A stretch of 64,000 nucleotides of DNA, from assembly GCA_964582415.1 (NCBI GenBank), contig CAZOSF010000001.1:25553-89552 (forward strand), in the 5' to 3' direction. The notes under the pieces are model-generated. The model did not search any database. It saw only the letters and a program-made list of their open reading frames with translations, and was not told where the DNA came from. This document shows positions 1 through 8,868 of the stretch, piece after piece. The translations under genes and the position numbers were made by a program. The stretch is from CAZOSF01 sp964582415 (GTDB lineage: Bacteria; Bacteroidota; Bacteroidia; Flavobacteriales; Flavobacteriaceae). The first letter of the stretch is position 1; each line of letters begins with the position of its first letter.

Positions 1-909
1 GTCAATACAAACGACACTATTAAATCGAATGCCATTTCGGATTCCTTTGCGGAAGAATGGCGCAATTTTATTACTAAAAATCCCTACGCCTCTTTATTGC
101 AGTGGTTTCATTATTTGGGGATTGAAAACAAGCAAGGAAACATCTCGGTAAGAGAAGCTGAAGATATGTCCAAAAAGCTTTCCTTAAAGTCGTATGAAGG
201 TGGTTATAAGGTCATGATCGTTTGGATGGCCGATAAAATGAACACTGAGTGCGCAAATAAAATCCTCAAATTGGTTGAGGAACCCCCCGATAAAACCGTT
301 CTCCTGTTGCTCACAGAACATGAGGAACAGATTATTAATACCATTTATTCGCGTTGCCAAAAATTACACCTCCCTATGCTTTCGGAAGCGGCTATCGCAA
401 AGGCCCTAATGGAGCGAAAGGGCTTGAATGATAACGAATCCATTACCATTAGTCGAAAATCGAATGGTGATTTCAACAAGGCCTTACAAATCATTTCACA
501 TAGCGGTGAAGAAAGCGTTTTTGAACAATGGTTTCTGGTTTGGGTACGTTCTGCCTTTAAAGCAAAAGGAAATAAGAAAGCCATTCAAGACCTGTTGCTT
601 TGGAGCGACGATATGGCAAAACAAGGGAGGGAGACCCAGAAGAATTTTCTTGGCTATTGTACCGAAGTATTCCGACAAGCCTTATTGAAAAATTATAAAG
701 TCAACGATTTGATTTATATGGAACCCCAAGATCCAAAATTTTCATTGGAAAAGTTCGCTCCTTTCGTCCACCCCAACAATGTTTATGAAATTGTCGAGGC
801 TCTTGAAGATGCCACTTATCATATCGAACGCAATGGAAATGCAAAAATCATTTTTACAGATCTTTCCATTTTATTAACCCGACTTATTCATCGAAAGGAA
901 TTGGCATAA
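1..909 (+). CDS. holB: DNA polymerase III subunit delta' (3' part)
   Basis: This is the C-terminal 302 residues of the clamp-loader delta' subunit. The frame is open from base 1, so the start and the N-terminal nucleotide-binding part lie outside the window. A TTG at 97 is not a credible start because the frame upstream is already protein-like. The AAA+ core is recognisable by ANKILKLVEEPPDKTVLLL, equivalent to the N-A-L-L-K-x-L-E-E-P-P motif of DnaX and delta', followed by an SRCQ-type stretch near the sensor region and a helical C-terminal collar domain. It acts in the clamp loader with DnaX and HolA to load the beta clamp. The gene converges on the methyltransferase gene, with about 140 bp between them. 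Confidence 0.9.
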   Translation, partial: VNTNDTIKSNAISDSFAEEWRNFITKNPYASLLQWFHYLGIENKQGNISVREAEDMSKKLSLKSYEGGYKVMIVWMADKMNTECANKILKLVEEPPDKTVLLLLTEHEEQIINTIYSRCQKLHLPMLSEAAIAKALMERKGLNDNESITISRKSNGDFNKALQIISHSGEESVFEQWFLVWVRSAFKAKGNKKAIQDLLLWSDDMAKQGRETQKNFLGYCTEVFRQALLKNYKVNDLIYMEPQDPKFSLEKFAPFVHPNNVYEIVEALEDATYHIERNGNAKIIFTDLSILLTRLIHRKELA

Positions 910-1053
910 ATCGTTTCTATCACAATTAAATCAAACAATAATTACTTCTTATCGAAATTAACGGCAAATAAGGGCCGATAAGAGCGTTTTTCTCGTTCAG
1001 CGACTCAATGTGCCACGCTCGGTAAAAAGATGGCGCCAGAGTCTTTATTTGGC

Positions 1054-1875
1054 CTATTCCGTCTTTCTGAGGCAATATATCAACGAAGAATACTCCTTGG
1101 TACGACGGGCAAGCCAATTTGACTTTAACCCTATCCAAAAAGCTTTTATTGAAAAATCGTTTCCTGTTTTATGTTTCTCGGAAAGCAAACTCACATAGTA
1201 GGCGTCGAAAACCATGGGCAACGTTTCTTCCAGTATGAATCCCGATGAGAATAAGTGTTCAATGCTTCTTCTTGAAAAATGCCAAAGGTGGCGAGGCACA
1301 TCATATGCCGCCCAATATCGGCCATAATAACGTGCATCGAAAGAACGATGGTTCGGAACGGCAATGACTAAGCTTCCGTCTTTCTTCAAAAGCTTCTGCA
1401 ATCTTTGTATTTGCTCCTTTAAATCGTGCATGTGTTCCAAAACATGCCAAAGGGTAATGACGTCAAATTGCTTTTCCTTTATAGCATCAAGATTTGTCGT
1501 CAAGTTCAATCCTTTCTCGGTCGCACGATTTCGAGCTTCCTCATCCACTTCGACTCCATGAACTTTCCATCCATTTTTTTGAGCTTGAATTAGAAAATCT
1601 CCCGTGCCTGCACCTACATCCAACAAGGTGCCCTTGCCTTGGTTCAATTTCCCAATGAGCCGCACCTTTTTACTCAAGCTGAAAACTTTTACCTGTTGGT
1701 AAAGAAAATTTACTATCCCTTTTTGTGAGTCAGTATGAGAAATATATTCATCACTTTGGTAGTACTTCCCGATCTCTGAAGGCGATGGCTGAGGCTTGGT
1801 TTCTAAACAAGCGTACGCTTCATTATTGACCAAATGAAAAGTTTCGCCACTTACTAAAAAATCCTTAACCATCAT
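1054..1875 (-). CDS. Class I SAM-dependent methyltransferase
   Basis: A 273-residue methyltransferase. The Rossmann SAM-binding motif is LLDVGAGTGDFL, followed by an acidic strand end (VHGVEVDEEA) and the post-motif stretch FDVITLWHVLEHMHDL, typical of the Methyltransf_11/23 (UbiE/ubiquinone-type) families. The N-terminal VSGETFHL and a DEYISHTDS stretch resemble a group common in Flavobacteriaceae whose substrate is not known to me. The frame is open up to a TTG at 1929, but that extension reads through a parS site. The ATG at 1875 fits the family N-terminus better. It lies 60 bp downstream of mnmG on the same strand and is probably cotranscribed with it. Confidence 0.85.
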   Translation of the reverse strand: MMVKDFLVSGETFHLVNNEAYACLETKPQPSPSEIGKYYQSDEYISHTDSQKGIVNFLYQQVKVFSLSKKVRLIGKLNQGKGTLLDVGAGTGDFLIQAQKNGWKVHGVEVDEEARNRATEKGLNLTTNLDAIKEKQFDVITLWHVLEHMHDLKEQIQRLQKLLKKDGSLVIAVPNHRSFDARYYGRYWAAYDVPRHLWHFSRRSIEHLFSSGFILEETLPMVFDAYYVSLLSEKHKTGNDFSIKAFWIGLKSNWLARRTKEYSSLIYCLRKTE

Positions 1876-1912
1876 ATCGGTGTACTCGGCTTTCACAAGA
1901 ATGTGTTCGTTT

Positions 1913-1928
1913 TGTTTCACGTGGAACA
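1913..1928. promoter_or_regulatory. parS: parS centromere-like site 1
   Basis: TGTTTCACGTGGAACA, whose reverse complement is an exact match to the ParB binding consensus TGTTNCACGTGAAACA. It sits in the 60 bp between the end of mnmG and the ATG of the methyltransferase gene. Family knowledge: ParB (with CTP) loads at such sites near the replication origin. No parA or parB gene is in the window. Confidence 0.85.
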
Positions 1929-1935
1929 ATAATTT

Positions 1936-3807
1936 TTAGCGTCCCATATACACCAACATAACTGAAATGTCATTGGGTGAAACACCGCTTATCCTTGATG
2001 CCTGTGATACAGTTCTAGGTTGTATTTTGGATAGCTTTTCTCGAGCTTCGTGGGACAATGATTTCAGTTTGGCATAGTCAAAATTCTCTGGAATGATAAT
2101 GCCCTCCAGACGATTTAACTTGTCGGCGTTGTTTTTCTCCTTTTCTATATAGCCTGCGTACTTGATCTGAATTTCCGTTTGCTCCAAACTTTCATAGTCC
2201 AAGTCGTTATCTTGTATATACTTTTCAACTTCTTGGATTTTTCGCATATCGTCCATGGCAATATTCGGCCGTGAAAAGAACTTATACATCTTATCGCTCT
2301 GCTTCACCGTCGCAGAATCTTTTGATTCCAAAATAGGGTTTATTACTTCAGGCGCTGCACTCGTGTCTTTAAAAAACTGAATGAACGCATCGCTTTTGGC
2401 GTATTTCACCTCCATTCTGCGCATGCGATTTTCCTTAGCCAGCCCCATTTCAAACGATCTTGGCGTTAATCTATAGTCGGCATTGTCTTGACGCAATAAT
2501 GTTCTGTATTCCGCCCTTGATGTAAACATTCGGTAGGGCTCTTTGGTCCCCTTGGTAATTAAATCATCAATGAGCACGCCGATATAGGCCTCATCTCTGT
2601 TTAGTATGAAAGGGGCCTTCTCTTGAAGTTTGAGGTGCGCGTTGATTCCCGCTATTAATCCTTGGGATGCGGCTTCCTCATAACCGGTGGTGCCATTAAT
2701 CTGTCCCGCGAAATACAATCCCGAAACCAATTTTGTTTCCAGGGTGTGCTTTAGCTGCGTAGGAGGAAAATAATCATATTCAATGGCGTAACCCGGACGG
2801 AAAAATTTCACGTTTTCAAATCCGGCGCATTCCCTTAAGGCACGAAACTGCACATCCTCAGGTAAAGAGGTGGAAAACCCATTTATGTAATATTCTACCG
2901 TGTCCCAGCCTTCTGGTTCTACAAATAATTGGTGCCGATCCTTATCTGCAAATCGGTTGATCTTATCTTCAATGGAGGGACAGTAACGTGGCCCCACACT
3001 TTTAATAGCGCCATTAAACATAGGCGACCTATCAAACCCTTCTCGAAGCAAATCATGAACCCTTTCGCTAGTATATGTCATATGGCAGGATCGTTGCTGT
3101 TTTAATGGTCGTGTTTCTTCCGAATATGAAAATTTTTCCGGCACCTCATCCCCAGGTTGTTCAATCATTTTTGAGAAGTCCAGTGAACGACCATCTACCC
3201 TTGGTGGTGTGCCCGTTTTCATCCTGCCGCTTTCAAATCCAAGCACAATCAGATCTTCCGTAATTCCGGTTGCAGCTTTTTCTCCAGCACGACCCCCTCC
3301 AAATTGTTTTTCACCAATATGTATGAGTCCATTTAAAAAGGTTCCGTTCGTTAACACGACACTTTTTCCTTTAATTTCAAGGCCTAACGACGTTCTTACC
3401 CCGACAACATGATCGCCCTCTGTTAAAATCCCAGAAACCATCTCTTGATAAAAGTCAAGATTCGGTGTTTGCTCCAGCATTAGTCGCCAAGTTTCAGAAA
3501 AACGCATGCGATCACTTTGAACCCTCGGACTCCACATGGCCGGACCTTTCGATTTATTTAGCATTTTAAACTGAATCGCTGTTTTGTCCGACACAATACC
3601 GCTGTACCCTCCCAGTGCATCAATCTCACGAACAATCTGTCCTTTAGCAATGCCTCCCATGGCAGGATTGCAAGACATTTGCGCGATATTCTGTAGGTTC
3701 ATGGTAATCAACAAGGTTCGTGATCCCAAATTGGCAGCGGCCGCCGCAGCCTCCGATCCAGCATGCCCGGCACCTACAACAATAACATCGTATTCCTTAT
3801 CAAACAT
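1936..3807 (-). CDS. mnmG: tRNA uridine-5-carboxymethylaminomethyl(34) synthesis enzyme MnmG
   Basis: A full-length (623 aa) MnmG/GidA. With MnmE it installs the carboxymethylaminomethyl group on U34 of certain tRNAs, using FAD, glycine and methylene-THF. The N-terminal dinucleotide-binding motif VGAGHAGSEAA is at residues 11-21. Both GidA signatures are present: GPRYCPSIEDKINRF in the middle and AGQINGTTGYEEAASQG in the C-terminal half. The ATG at 3807 is the usual start for the family (MFDKEYDVIVVG). mnmE is not in the window. The gene is bracketed by two parS sites, one in its leader and one just after its stop codon. Confidence 0.97.
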   Translation of the reverse strand: MFDKEYDVIVVGAGHAGSEAAAAAANLGSRTLLITMNLQNIAQMSCNPAMGGIAKGQIVREIDALGGYSGIVSDKTAIQFKMLNKSKGPAMWSPRVQSDRMRFSETWRLMLEQTPNLDFYQEMVSGILTEGDHVVGVRTSLGLEIKGKSVVLTNGTFLNGLIHIGEKQFGGGRAGEKAATGITEDLIVLGFESGRMKTGTPPRVDGRSLDFSKMIEQPGDEVPEKFSYSEETRPLKQQRSCHMTYTSERVHDLLREGFDRSPMFNGAIKSVGPRYCPSIEDKINRFADKDRHQLFVEPEGWDTVEYYINGFSTSLPEDVQFRALRECAGFENVKFFRPGYAIEYDYFPPTQLKHTLETKLVSGLYFAGQINGTTGYEEAASQGLIAGINAHLKLQEKAPFILNRDEAYIGVLIDDLITKGTKEPYRMFTSRAEYRTLLRQDNADYRLTPRSFEMGLAKENRMRRMEVKYAKSDAFIQFFKDTSAAPEVINPILESKDSATVKQSDKMYKFFSRPNIAMDDMRKIQEVEKYIQDNDLDYESLEQTEIQIKYAGYIEKEKNNADKLNRLEGIIIPENFDYAKLKSLSHEAREKLSKIQPRTVSQASRISGVSPNDISVMLVYMGR

Positions 3808-3814
3808 AGCCTAT

Positions 3815-3830
3815 TGTTCCACGTGAAACA
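3815..3830. promoter_or_regulatory. parS: parS centromere-like site 2
   Basis: TGTTCCACGTGAAACA, an exact match to TGTTNCACGTGAAACA and the inverted copy of the site at 1913-1928. It lies 7 bp upstream of the mnmG ATG, between that codon and the mnmG -7 box, so it is in the predicted mnmG leader. Confidence 0.88.
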
Positions 3831-3852
3831 TTTATTTCCCACAAAGGGGGCG

Positions 3853-3860
3853 CAAATATA
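3853..3860 (-). promoter_or_regulatory. mnmG promoter -7 box
   Basis: On the minus strand this reads TATATTTG, matching the Bacteroidota TAnnTTTG -7 element, 46 bp before the mnmG start codon. A clear -33 element is not obvious. Confidence 0.5.
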
Positions 3861-3908
3861 ACACAAAGTATTGAAATTCAGAAAATTATAGGTTTATAAT
3901 CCTGATTT

Positions 3909-4331
3909 TCAGGTAGATAAAAATAAAGCCTTTTGTAGACTCTCATTTTCTTTGGTACGCATTGCACGTTCTTCCTCCTCATTTTTATCCTTATAACCGC
4001 ATAAATGCAACATTCCGTGTACCACTACCCGGGCCAATTCATTCATAAAATTCTCCTTGAATTCTTCAGCATTTTCAGATACCCTTTCTGTAGAAATATA
4101 AATCTCCCCATGAATTTCTTTGCCCAAATTATAATCGAAAGTGATAATGTCTGTCAACGTATCATGTTGAAGGAATTCCTGATTTATTTGTAGTAAGTAC
4201 TCATCATCACAAAAAATGTAAGAAAGCTCACCAACAATGTATCCTTCTTGCTCGGCTATCGCAGTCAGCCATTCCTTGAAGCGCTCCTCATTGGGTAGTT
4301 CAAAACTATTTTCTGAATAAAACTCAATCAT
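3909..4331 (-). CDS. ybeY: rRNA maturation RNase YbeY
   Basis: A 140-residue endoribonuclease of the UPF0054 family, needed for 16S rRNA 3' end maturation and ribosome quality control. The metal-binding region reads VVHGMLHLCGYKDKNEEEE. The first two histidines (H-x3-H) are present, but the third ligand position, histidine in E. coli YbeY (GYDH), is Asp here (GYKD). The frame is open to a TTG at 4343. The ATG at 4331 (MIEFYSENSFEL) matches the family better and overlaps the end of the DUF4175 gene by 8 bp, which suggests translational coupling. Confidence 0.93.
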   Translation of the reverse strand: MIEFYSENSFELPNEERFKEWLTAIAEQEGYIVGELSYIFCDDEYLLQINQEFLQHDTLTDIITFDYNLGKEIHGEIYISTERVSENAEEFKENFMNELARVVVHGMLHLCGYKDKNEEEERAMRTKENESLQKALFLST

Positions 4332-7300
4332 TGGATCCGTCAAAATAGCGTTGAACTTCTTTCCTGTATTCCTGTTGTAATGGCAGGGCTTCTCGATTTA
4401 GAATTTCAATTTGATTGAAATATTTCTTTATCTCTTCCGGTTGAAGTCGAAGTTGGTTTTCATATTCTTGTCTATTGGTTCTAGATTCTCTCTTTTCTTC
4501 TTTCCCCTGTTCAAAATCAGCTTCGTCTAATTTTAATAATTCATGCTGCAAATCCAACATCCGCTTTAAGGTTTCATCGTTAAAACCATGCTCCAGTAAT
4601 CGTTGTTCAATTCCCTCCATTTCCTTGAGCAATTTGCCGCCCAATCCTTCTAGCCCCTCCTTGCTCAATCGGTCTTTAAGTTGGTTCCTTAGATCTTGTT
4701 GTTGCTTGTAAATTTCGAAAAGCTTACCGTTCATTTCTTCTCGGTACTGCTGGCCATTCTCCCCTTCTTTTTCGTCCTGGCTGCCATTATTGCCCTCTCC
4801 ATTTTCTCCATTCTTTCCTTGCGATCCTTGCTGTCCTTGTTCCGACTCACCCTCTCCTTCACCCTGTTGTCCTTGACCTTGCTGTTGACCCTCCTGTCCA
4901 GGCTTCTCCCCAGGCTGTACGCCCTGTTCCATTTTCTGGTTCAGGCTTTCTTGCTGTTTTATGATATCTGGCAACTGAAATCCTTGTCCCTTACCTTCTC
5001 CCTGGCCTTGTCCCTGCCCGGGCATCTCCATAGACATGCTTTGCATGTTGTTCAGCAGTTCGCTTAATAAAACAGCCAACTCATTAGCTCCAGTTACCGT
5101 GTATTGTTGATTGGCCACGCCATTACGAACATTGTTTTCGGCTAAATTTTCTAAGGATTTATCCAAATTGTAGGTAACATTTATCAGTGCTTCATTGATG
5201 GTTTTACTAATCATTGGTTGGCGCAGGGAAAGGGAGAAAAGACTGTCGTCTATATGTTCGAAATTCCTTTTCAAATCATTCTGCACATTCAGTTTTTTTC
5301 CAAAGGCAGCACTGCCATAATCAATGCCTTTAAAATCAACCATTAGATCTTCCTGTTCAAAAGAGAAGGTAACTAGGTTGTCCAAAATCTGGCGCAACAT
5401 GTCGATATCCTCATCTAGGGTTTCCATCTGACCAGCCGCCATTTGAGCCTGCATTTGTTTGCCCATTTGTTTCATTTTCTGACCTGCCTTTTTTTGGTTC
5501 TGTTTGGCTCCCTGTTTATTTTGTTGCTGCAATTTTTCTGTTGCCTCCTTTTGTTCTTGTTCTACCTCTTTCTCCCCTTCAGAATCCAGTGGAATGTCCA
5601 TGGGTTGTTTCAGCCCTTCGTTCTCTTTTTGAAGCTCCTCCATTTCCTTTTGGAGTTCATCAAACTCCTTGTTCAGTTTTTCCTGAGCCTCTTTTGAATT
5701 TTCTTCCGATGGTTTATCCGCAAGCTGCTCTTGCTTTTCTCCTAATTTAAACAATTCATCTGCTAGCTTTTCCGCCTTTTTGGCAACATAATAGCGCTTC
5801 GTTAATTCTACTAATTGTTCGAGATTGCGTTCCTGGTTTTTGTTTTGTTTCGATAGTTTATCGAGCCGCTCCATCAACTCTTCTTTCTCGATTTTGTCCT
5901 GCAATTTTTCTAATTCTTCCAACAATTTCTCATTTTCCTCCAATTGCTTTTCATTTTCTTGAAAACGCTCCTGAAGCTGTTCCTTCATAGGGTCGCTTTC
6001 TTCATTCGGTTGGAATTTCTCCAAGTCCTCCTTCATCTCTTTGGAAAACTTTTGCATCAATTCATCCTGTTGCTTCTGACGTTTTAAAAACTCCTCTAGT
6101 TTTTTCTTGTCGTTCCAATTAAGATTTTCCTTTTCGCGCTGGGTTTTGGTTATATCATCCAAGCGTTTCTCTTGGTCTTTCATCCCATCCAATTGTTTGG
6201 ATAAGTCCTGGATGCTCTCCTGCTGTTTGTTCAACTGTAACGTTTCTTCTTCGTCTTTAGTCAGCTTTCTAAAACTAAAAACATTCGATTTTGAAGATTT
6301 ACTGCCATGTATTCCGTCATTATCAAATACCTCGAAATAGTACTCATAGGAAACCCCTTCTTCCAATGTAAGATTGCCGGGAAAGACGTAAGTAAATTGA
6401 TCCACATTAGAGTTTCCAATGGGTATATTCTCATAAATTACATGTTCGGGTTGTCCCACAGGAAAATACACCAGCCGAAGTTTGGACAGCCCGTAATCAT
6501 CCGATACTTGGCCCAAAAAGAAAAGCGTTTGAAGCGCTGTTGAATCCGGTTTGGACTGCACCTTAATGTCTGGATATGCATCTTTAATCACATTGATGTC
6601 GAAGGATAGATTTTCATATTCCTTCAAAAACTCATTGGAGGTGGTTAAAGCATATTCCAATCGTTTAAAAATCCTTCTGTTAAGCTTAAAGTTGTTTCCA
6701 TGCTCGGTAAACCGCAAAACCGTATCGGTCGTTTTCAGTAGCACTTCTTCGGTGTTTTGAGCTTTTACCCGCCACTGTATTTGGGTACCCTCTGGCAGTG
6801 TGGCATTCCCAGTACTTTTAAGGACCTCATCGCTTCGGCCGGTGTAGGAAGGATAATCCAACGCCATCTCAAACTCTAATAAAGTTGGTGTCTTAAGCAC
6901 TTCTAGGGAATAGGTTTGGGACGTAACTTTATTCGACTTAATTTGAAAGTCGAAACTTTCTACAGGCTGGTCAAAAACATATTCAAAATACCCCGGTGCT
7001 GTCTGATCAAGGTAATACGTCTGGCCCAAATATTCTATCGAGGCGCTCTCTGGCAGCACATCGCCATCTGTTACAACCTTTAAAGTAAATCGCTTATTTT
7101 CTATAGCCTGAAGCGATTCATTTAAGACCCTAAACGTAAAAGGGGCTGGGGGTTCGTAAGCCGTATCATAATGCACTACCCTCTCGTAGCTATTGGTAAA
7201 TAAGCTTTTATCCCAAACAAGAGACACTAAAAGCACAATAGCTACCGGAATTGCAGCATATTTGAGGTATTTGGCATTTCTTCTAAAGTTTATGGCCCTT

Positions 7301-7722
7301 TTGAATGGTATCGGTTGGAGCTCCGAAGCCTTTTGGTCGATACTGGCCGCCAATAATTCCGATTGCCGCTGATTTTGGTTCAGTTGGATCACATTCAGCA
7401 GCTTGTCGCTTACTTGGGGAAAGTGATTCCCAATGATTTTGGAAGCCTGTTCTTCCGTTATGCCCTTTTGAAGGTGAAAGAGCCGGGCTAATGGCATGGC
7501 GATGAATTTCAAAAACAAACCCATCTCTACCCCCACAAACACCCAAAACAAAATTGCCCTGCCAGTGGGTTCAAGCCAAAGAAAATGTTCTATCAGCAAC
7601 GTAACGATGAGGTAAAGAAGCCCTGTGGCGAAGAACAAAATACCTCCTTTTATCAACTCATTGATATAGTATTTTTTGATAAATTGTTCTAGCTTTCTTT
7701 GTATGATGCTAAAATGACTCAC
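4324..7722 (-). CDS. DUF4175 family membrane protein
   Basis: A very large (1132 aa) membrane-anchored protein of the DUF4175 family, found across Bacteroidota; its molecular role is not established as far as I know. It starts with GTG (MSHFSIIQRKLEQF). Two hydrophobic segments lie near residues 26-76 and a third near 155-174. A region rich in beta strands follows to about residue 480, then a long charged coiled coil of K/E/Q (about 490-750). The tail near residues 900-1000 is low-complexity, rich in Q, G, E and N, and the C-terminus is helical. The design suggests an inner-membrane anchor with a long extracytoplasmic stalk. ybeY follows with an 8 bp overlap, so the two form one unit. Confidence 0.85.
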   Translation of the reverse strand: MSHFSIIQRKLEQFIKKYYINELIKGGILFFATGLLYLIVTLLIEHFLWLEPTGRAILFWVFVGVEMGLFLKFIAMPLARLFHLQKGITEEQASKIIGNHFPQVSDKLLNVIQLNQNQRQSELLAASIDQKASELQPIPFKRAINFRRNAKYLKYAAIPVAIVLLVSLVWDKSLFTNSYERVVHYDTAYEPPAPFTFRVLNESLQAIENKRFTLKVVTDGDVLPESASIEYLGQTYYLDQTAPGYFEYVFDQPVESFDFQIKSNKVTSQTYSLEVLKTPTLLEFEMALDYPSYTGRSDEVLKSTGNATLPEGTQIQWRVKAQNTEEVLLKTTDTVLRFTEHGNNFKLNRRIFKRLEYALTTSNEFLKEYENLSFDINVIKDAYPDIKVQSKPDSTALQTLFFLGQVSDDYGLSKLRLVYFPVGQPEHVIYENIPIGNSNVDQFTYVFPGNLTLEEGVSYEYYFEVFDNDGIHGSKSSKSNVFSFRKLTKDEEETLQLNKQQESIQDLSKQLDGMKDQEKRLDDITKTQREKENLNWNDKKKLEEFLKRQKQQDELMQKFSKEMKEDLEKFQPNEESDPMKEQLQERFQENEKQLEENEKLLEELEKLQDKIEKEELMERLDKLSKQNKNQERNLEQLVELTKRYYVAKKAEKLADELFKLGEKQEQLADKPSEENSKEAQEKLNKEFDELQKEMEELQKENEGLKQPMDIPLDSEGEKEVEQEQKEATEKLQQQNKQGAKQNQKKAGQKMKQMGKQMQAQMAAGQMETLDEDIDMLRQILDNLVTFSFEQEDLMVDFKGIDYGSAAFGKKLNVQNDLKRNFEHIDDSLFSLSLRQPMISKTINEALINVTYNLDKSLENLAENNVRNGVANQQYTVTGANELAVLLSELLNNMQSMSMEMPGQGQGQGEGKGQGFQLPDIIKQQESLNQKMEQGVQPGEKPGQEGQQQGQGQQGEGEGESEQGQQGSQGKNGENGEGNNGSQDEKEGENGQQYREEMNGKLFEIYKQQQDLRNQLKDRLSKEGLEGLGGKLLKEMEGIEQRLLEHGFNDETLKRMLDLQHELLKLDEADFEQGKEEKRESRTNRQEYENQLRLQPEEIKKYFNQIEILNREALPLQQEYRKEVQRYFDGSND

Positions 7723-7793
7723 AATGGGATAATTTCTGAAGGTTTGGCACGATTCCCTAAATTAAAGCAAATATCGTTCCTACACTGAAATTT

Positions 7794-8831
7794 ATGAAAG
7801 ATTTAAAGTATTTAATGGGCTATACCCTTCCTTTAATGACCATAATTGGTTTGTCATTTAAGGGGGTTTGGTCTTTCTTAACCCCAATTGTAGCCTTTGT
7901 GGTCATTCCCGTTTTTGAGGTATTGCTTCCTGAAGACGCCTCGAATTTGTCTGAAGAAGATGCCCAAGAAAAAAAGAGCCTTCCAATATTCGACTGGTTT
8001 TTGTATTTAAACTTGCCCTTGGTGTTTGGAATTGTTGCCTATTATCTCTGGTGGGTGTCCGCTCCGTCTTCTTTATTTGAAACAATTGGGTTGACCTTTT
8101 CGGTGGGTACTGCCTTGGGATCAAACGGAATCAATGTAGCCCATGAATTGGGACATCGGGAACGGTTTTTTGAACGCCTGATGGGAAAAATTCTGTTACT
8201 TCCTTCCCTGTACATGCATTTTTATATAGACCATAATTTTGGTCACCATCAAACAGTTGCTACCCCCGAAGATCCCTCAAGCGCTCGATACAATCAACCC
8301 GTATATGCCTTTTGGGTGCAAGCCGTCGTAGGAGAGTATTTTAATGCATGGAAGTTGCAAAAACAATTACTCTCGATAAATCAGGCGAGCTTCTGGAGCC
8401 TTAAGAACGACATGCTTTGGTTCGCTATTATTCAATTGGGATATTTGGCCTTGGTCTATTTCCTTCTTGGGCCAAAAGCCGCCGGAATGGCTTTAGTAAT
8501 TGCCGTTATCGGTATTCTTCTCCTTCAGACTATCAACTATATCGAACATTATGGTTTGAGCCGAAAAAGGCTTTCCTCAGGCCGTTATGAAAGAGCCCGC
8601 GAAATACATTCTTGGAACAGCAATCATGTACTCGGTAGAATGATGTTGTATGAGCTCACGCGTCATAGCGATCATCATCATCGGGCGCACAAAAAATACC
8701 AGCTGTTGGAGTATCAGGAGACCAGTCCGCAATTGCCCTATGGTTACCCAACTTCCATGGTGTTGAGTCTGGTCCCGCCACTTTGGTTCTCCATAATGAA
8801 CCCAAGGATTCCTTCGGAAATGAAACCTTAG
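7794..8831 (+). CDS. AlkB-type alkane 1-monooxygenase / membrane hydroxylase
   Basis: A 345-residue integral-membrane non-haem diiron hydroxylase of the AlkB branch of the fatty acid desaturase superfamily. All histidine clusters are visible: HELGHR at 117-122, DHNFGHHQTVAT at 146-157, the AlkB-specific NYIEHYG at 248-254 and RHSDHHHRA at 290-298. Hydrophobic segments precede and separate the clusters. AlkB enzymes oxidise terminal methyl groups of alkanes with electrons from rubredoxin. No rubredoxin or rubredoxin reductase gene is adjacent, and the protein is somewhat shorter than Pseudomonas AlkB, so the true substrate could be another hydrocarbon or lipid chain. It diverges from the DUF4175 gene across 71 bp. 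Confidence 0.85.
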   Translation: MKDLKYLMGYTLPLMTIIGLSFKGVWSFLTPIVAFVVIPVFEVLLPEDASNLSEEDAQEKKSLPIFDWFLYLNLPLVFGIVAYYLWWVSAPSSLFETIGLTFSVGTALGSNGINVAHELGHRERFFERLMGKILLLPSLYMHFYIDHNFGHHQTVATPEDPSSARYNQPVYAFWVQAVVGEYFNAWKLQKQLLSINQASFWSLKNDMLWFAIIQLGYLALVYFLLGPKAAGMALVIAVIGILLLQTINYIEHYGLSRKRLSSGRYERAREIHSWNSNHVLGRMMLYELTRHSDHHHRAHKKYQLLEYQETSPQLPYGYPTSMVLSLVPPLWFSIMNPRIPSEMKP

Positions 8832-8836
8832 AATTG

Positions 8837-8844
8837 TATCTTTG
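8837..8844 (+). promoter_or_regulatory. gltX promoter -7 box
   Basis: TATCTTTG matches TAnnTTTG exactly and ends 24 bp before the chosen gltX ATG. It lies just after the stop codon of the AlkB-type gene, so gltX can be transcribed on its own. Confidence 0.6.
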
Positions 8845-8868
8845 CCCATCAATTTTAATCCGCATTCT

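Noticed and set aside
926..1138. 70-codon minus-strand frame after holB
   Set aside because: Overlaps the methyltransferase C-terminus in another frame, and the sequence shows no domain or start signal.
1876..1929. N-terminal extension of the methyltransferase starting MFHVKQ
   Set aside because: The residues are the translation of a parS site and the start is a TTG; the ATG at 1875 fits the family.
4696..5067. Long plus-strand frame antisense to the DUF4175 gene
   Set aside because: Shadow of the repetitive Q/G/E-coding region; leucine/serine-rich by composition, with no start signal.
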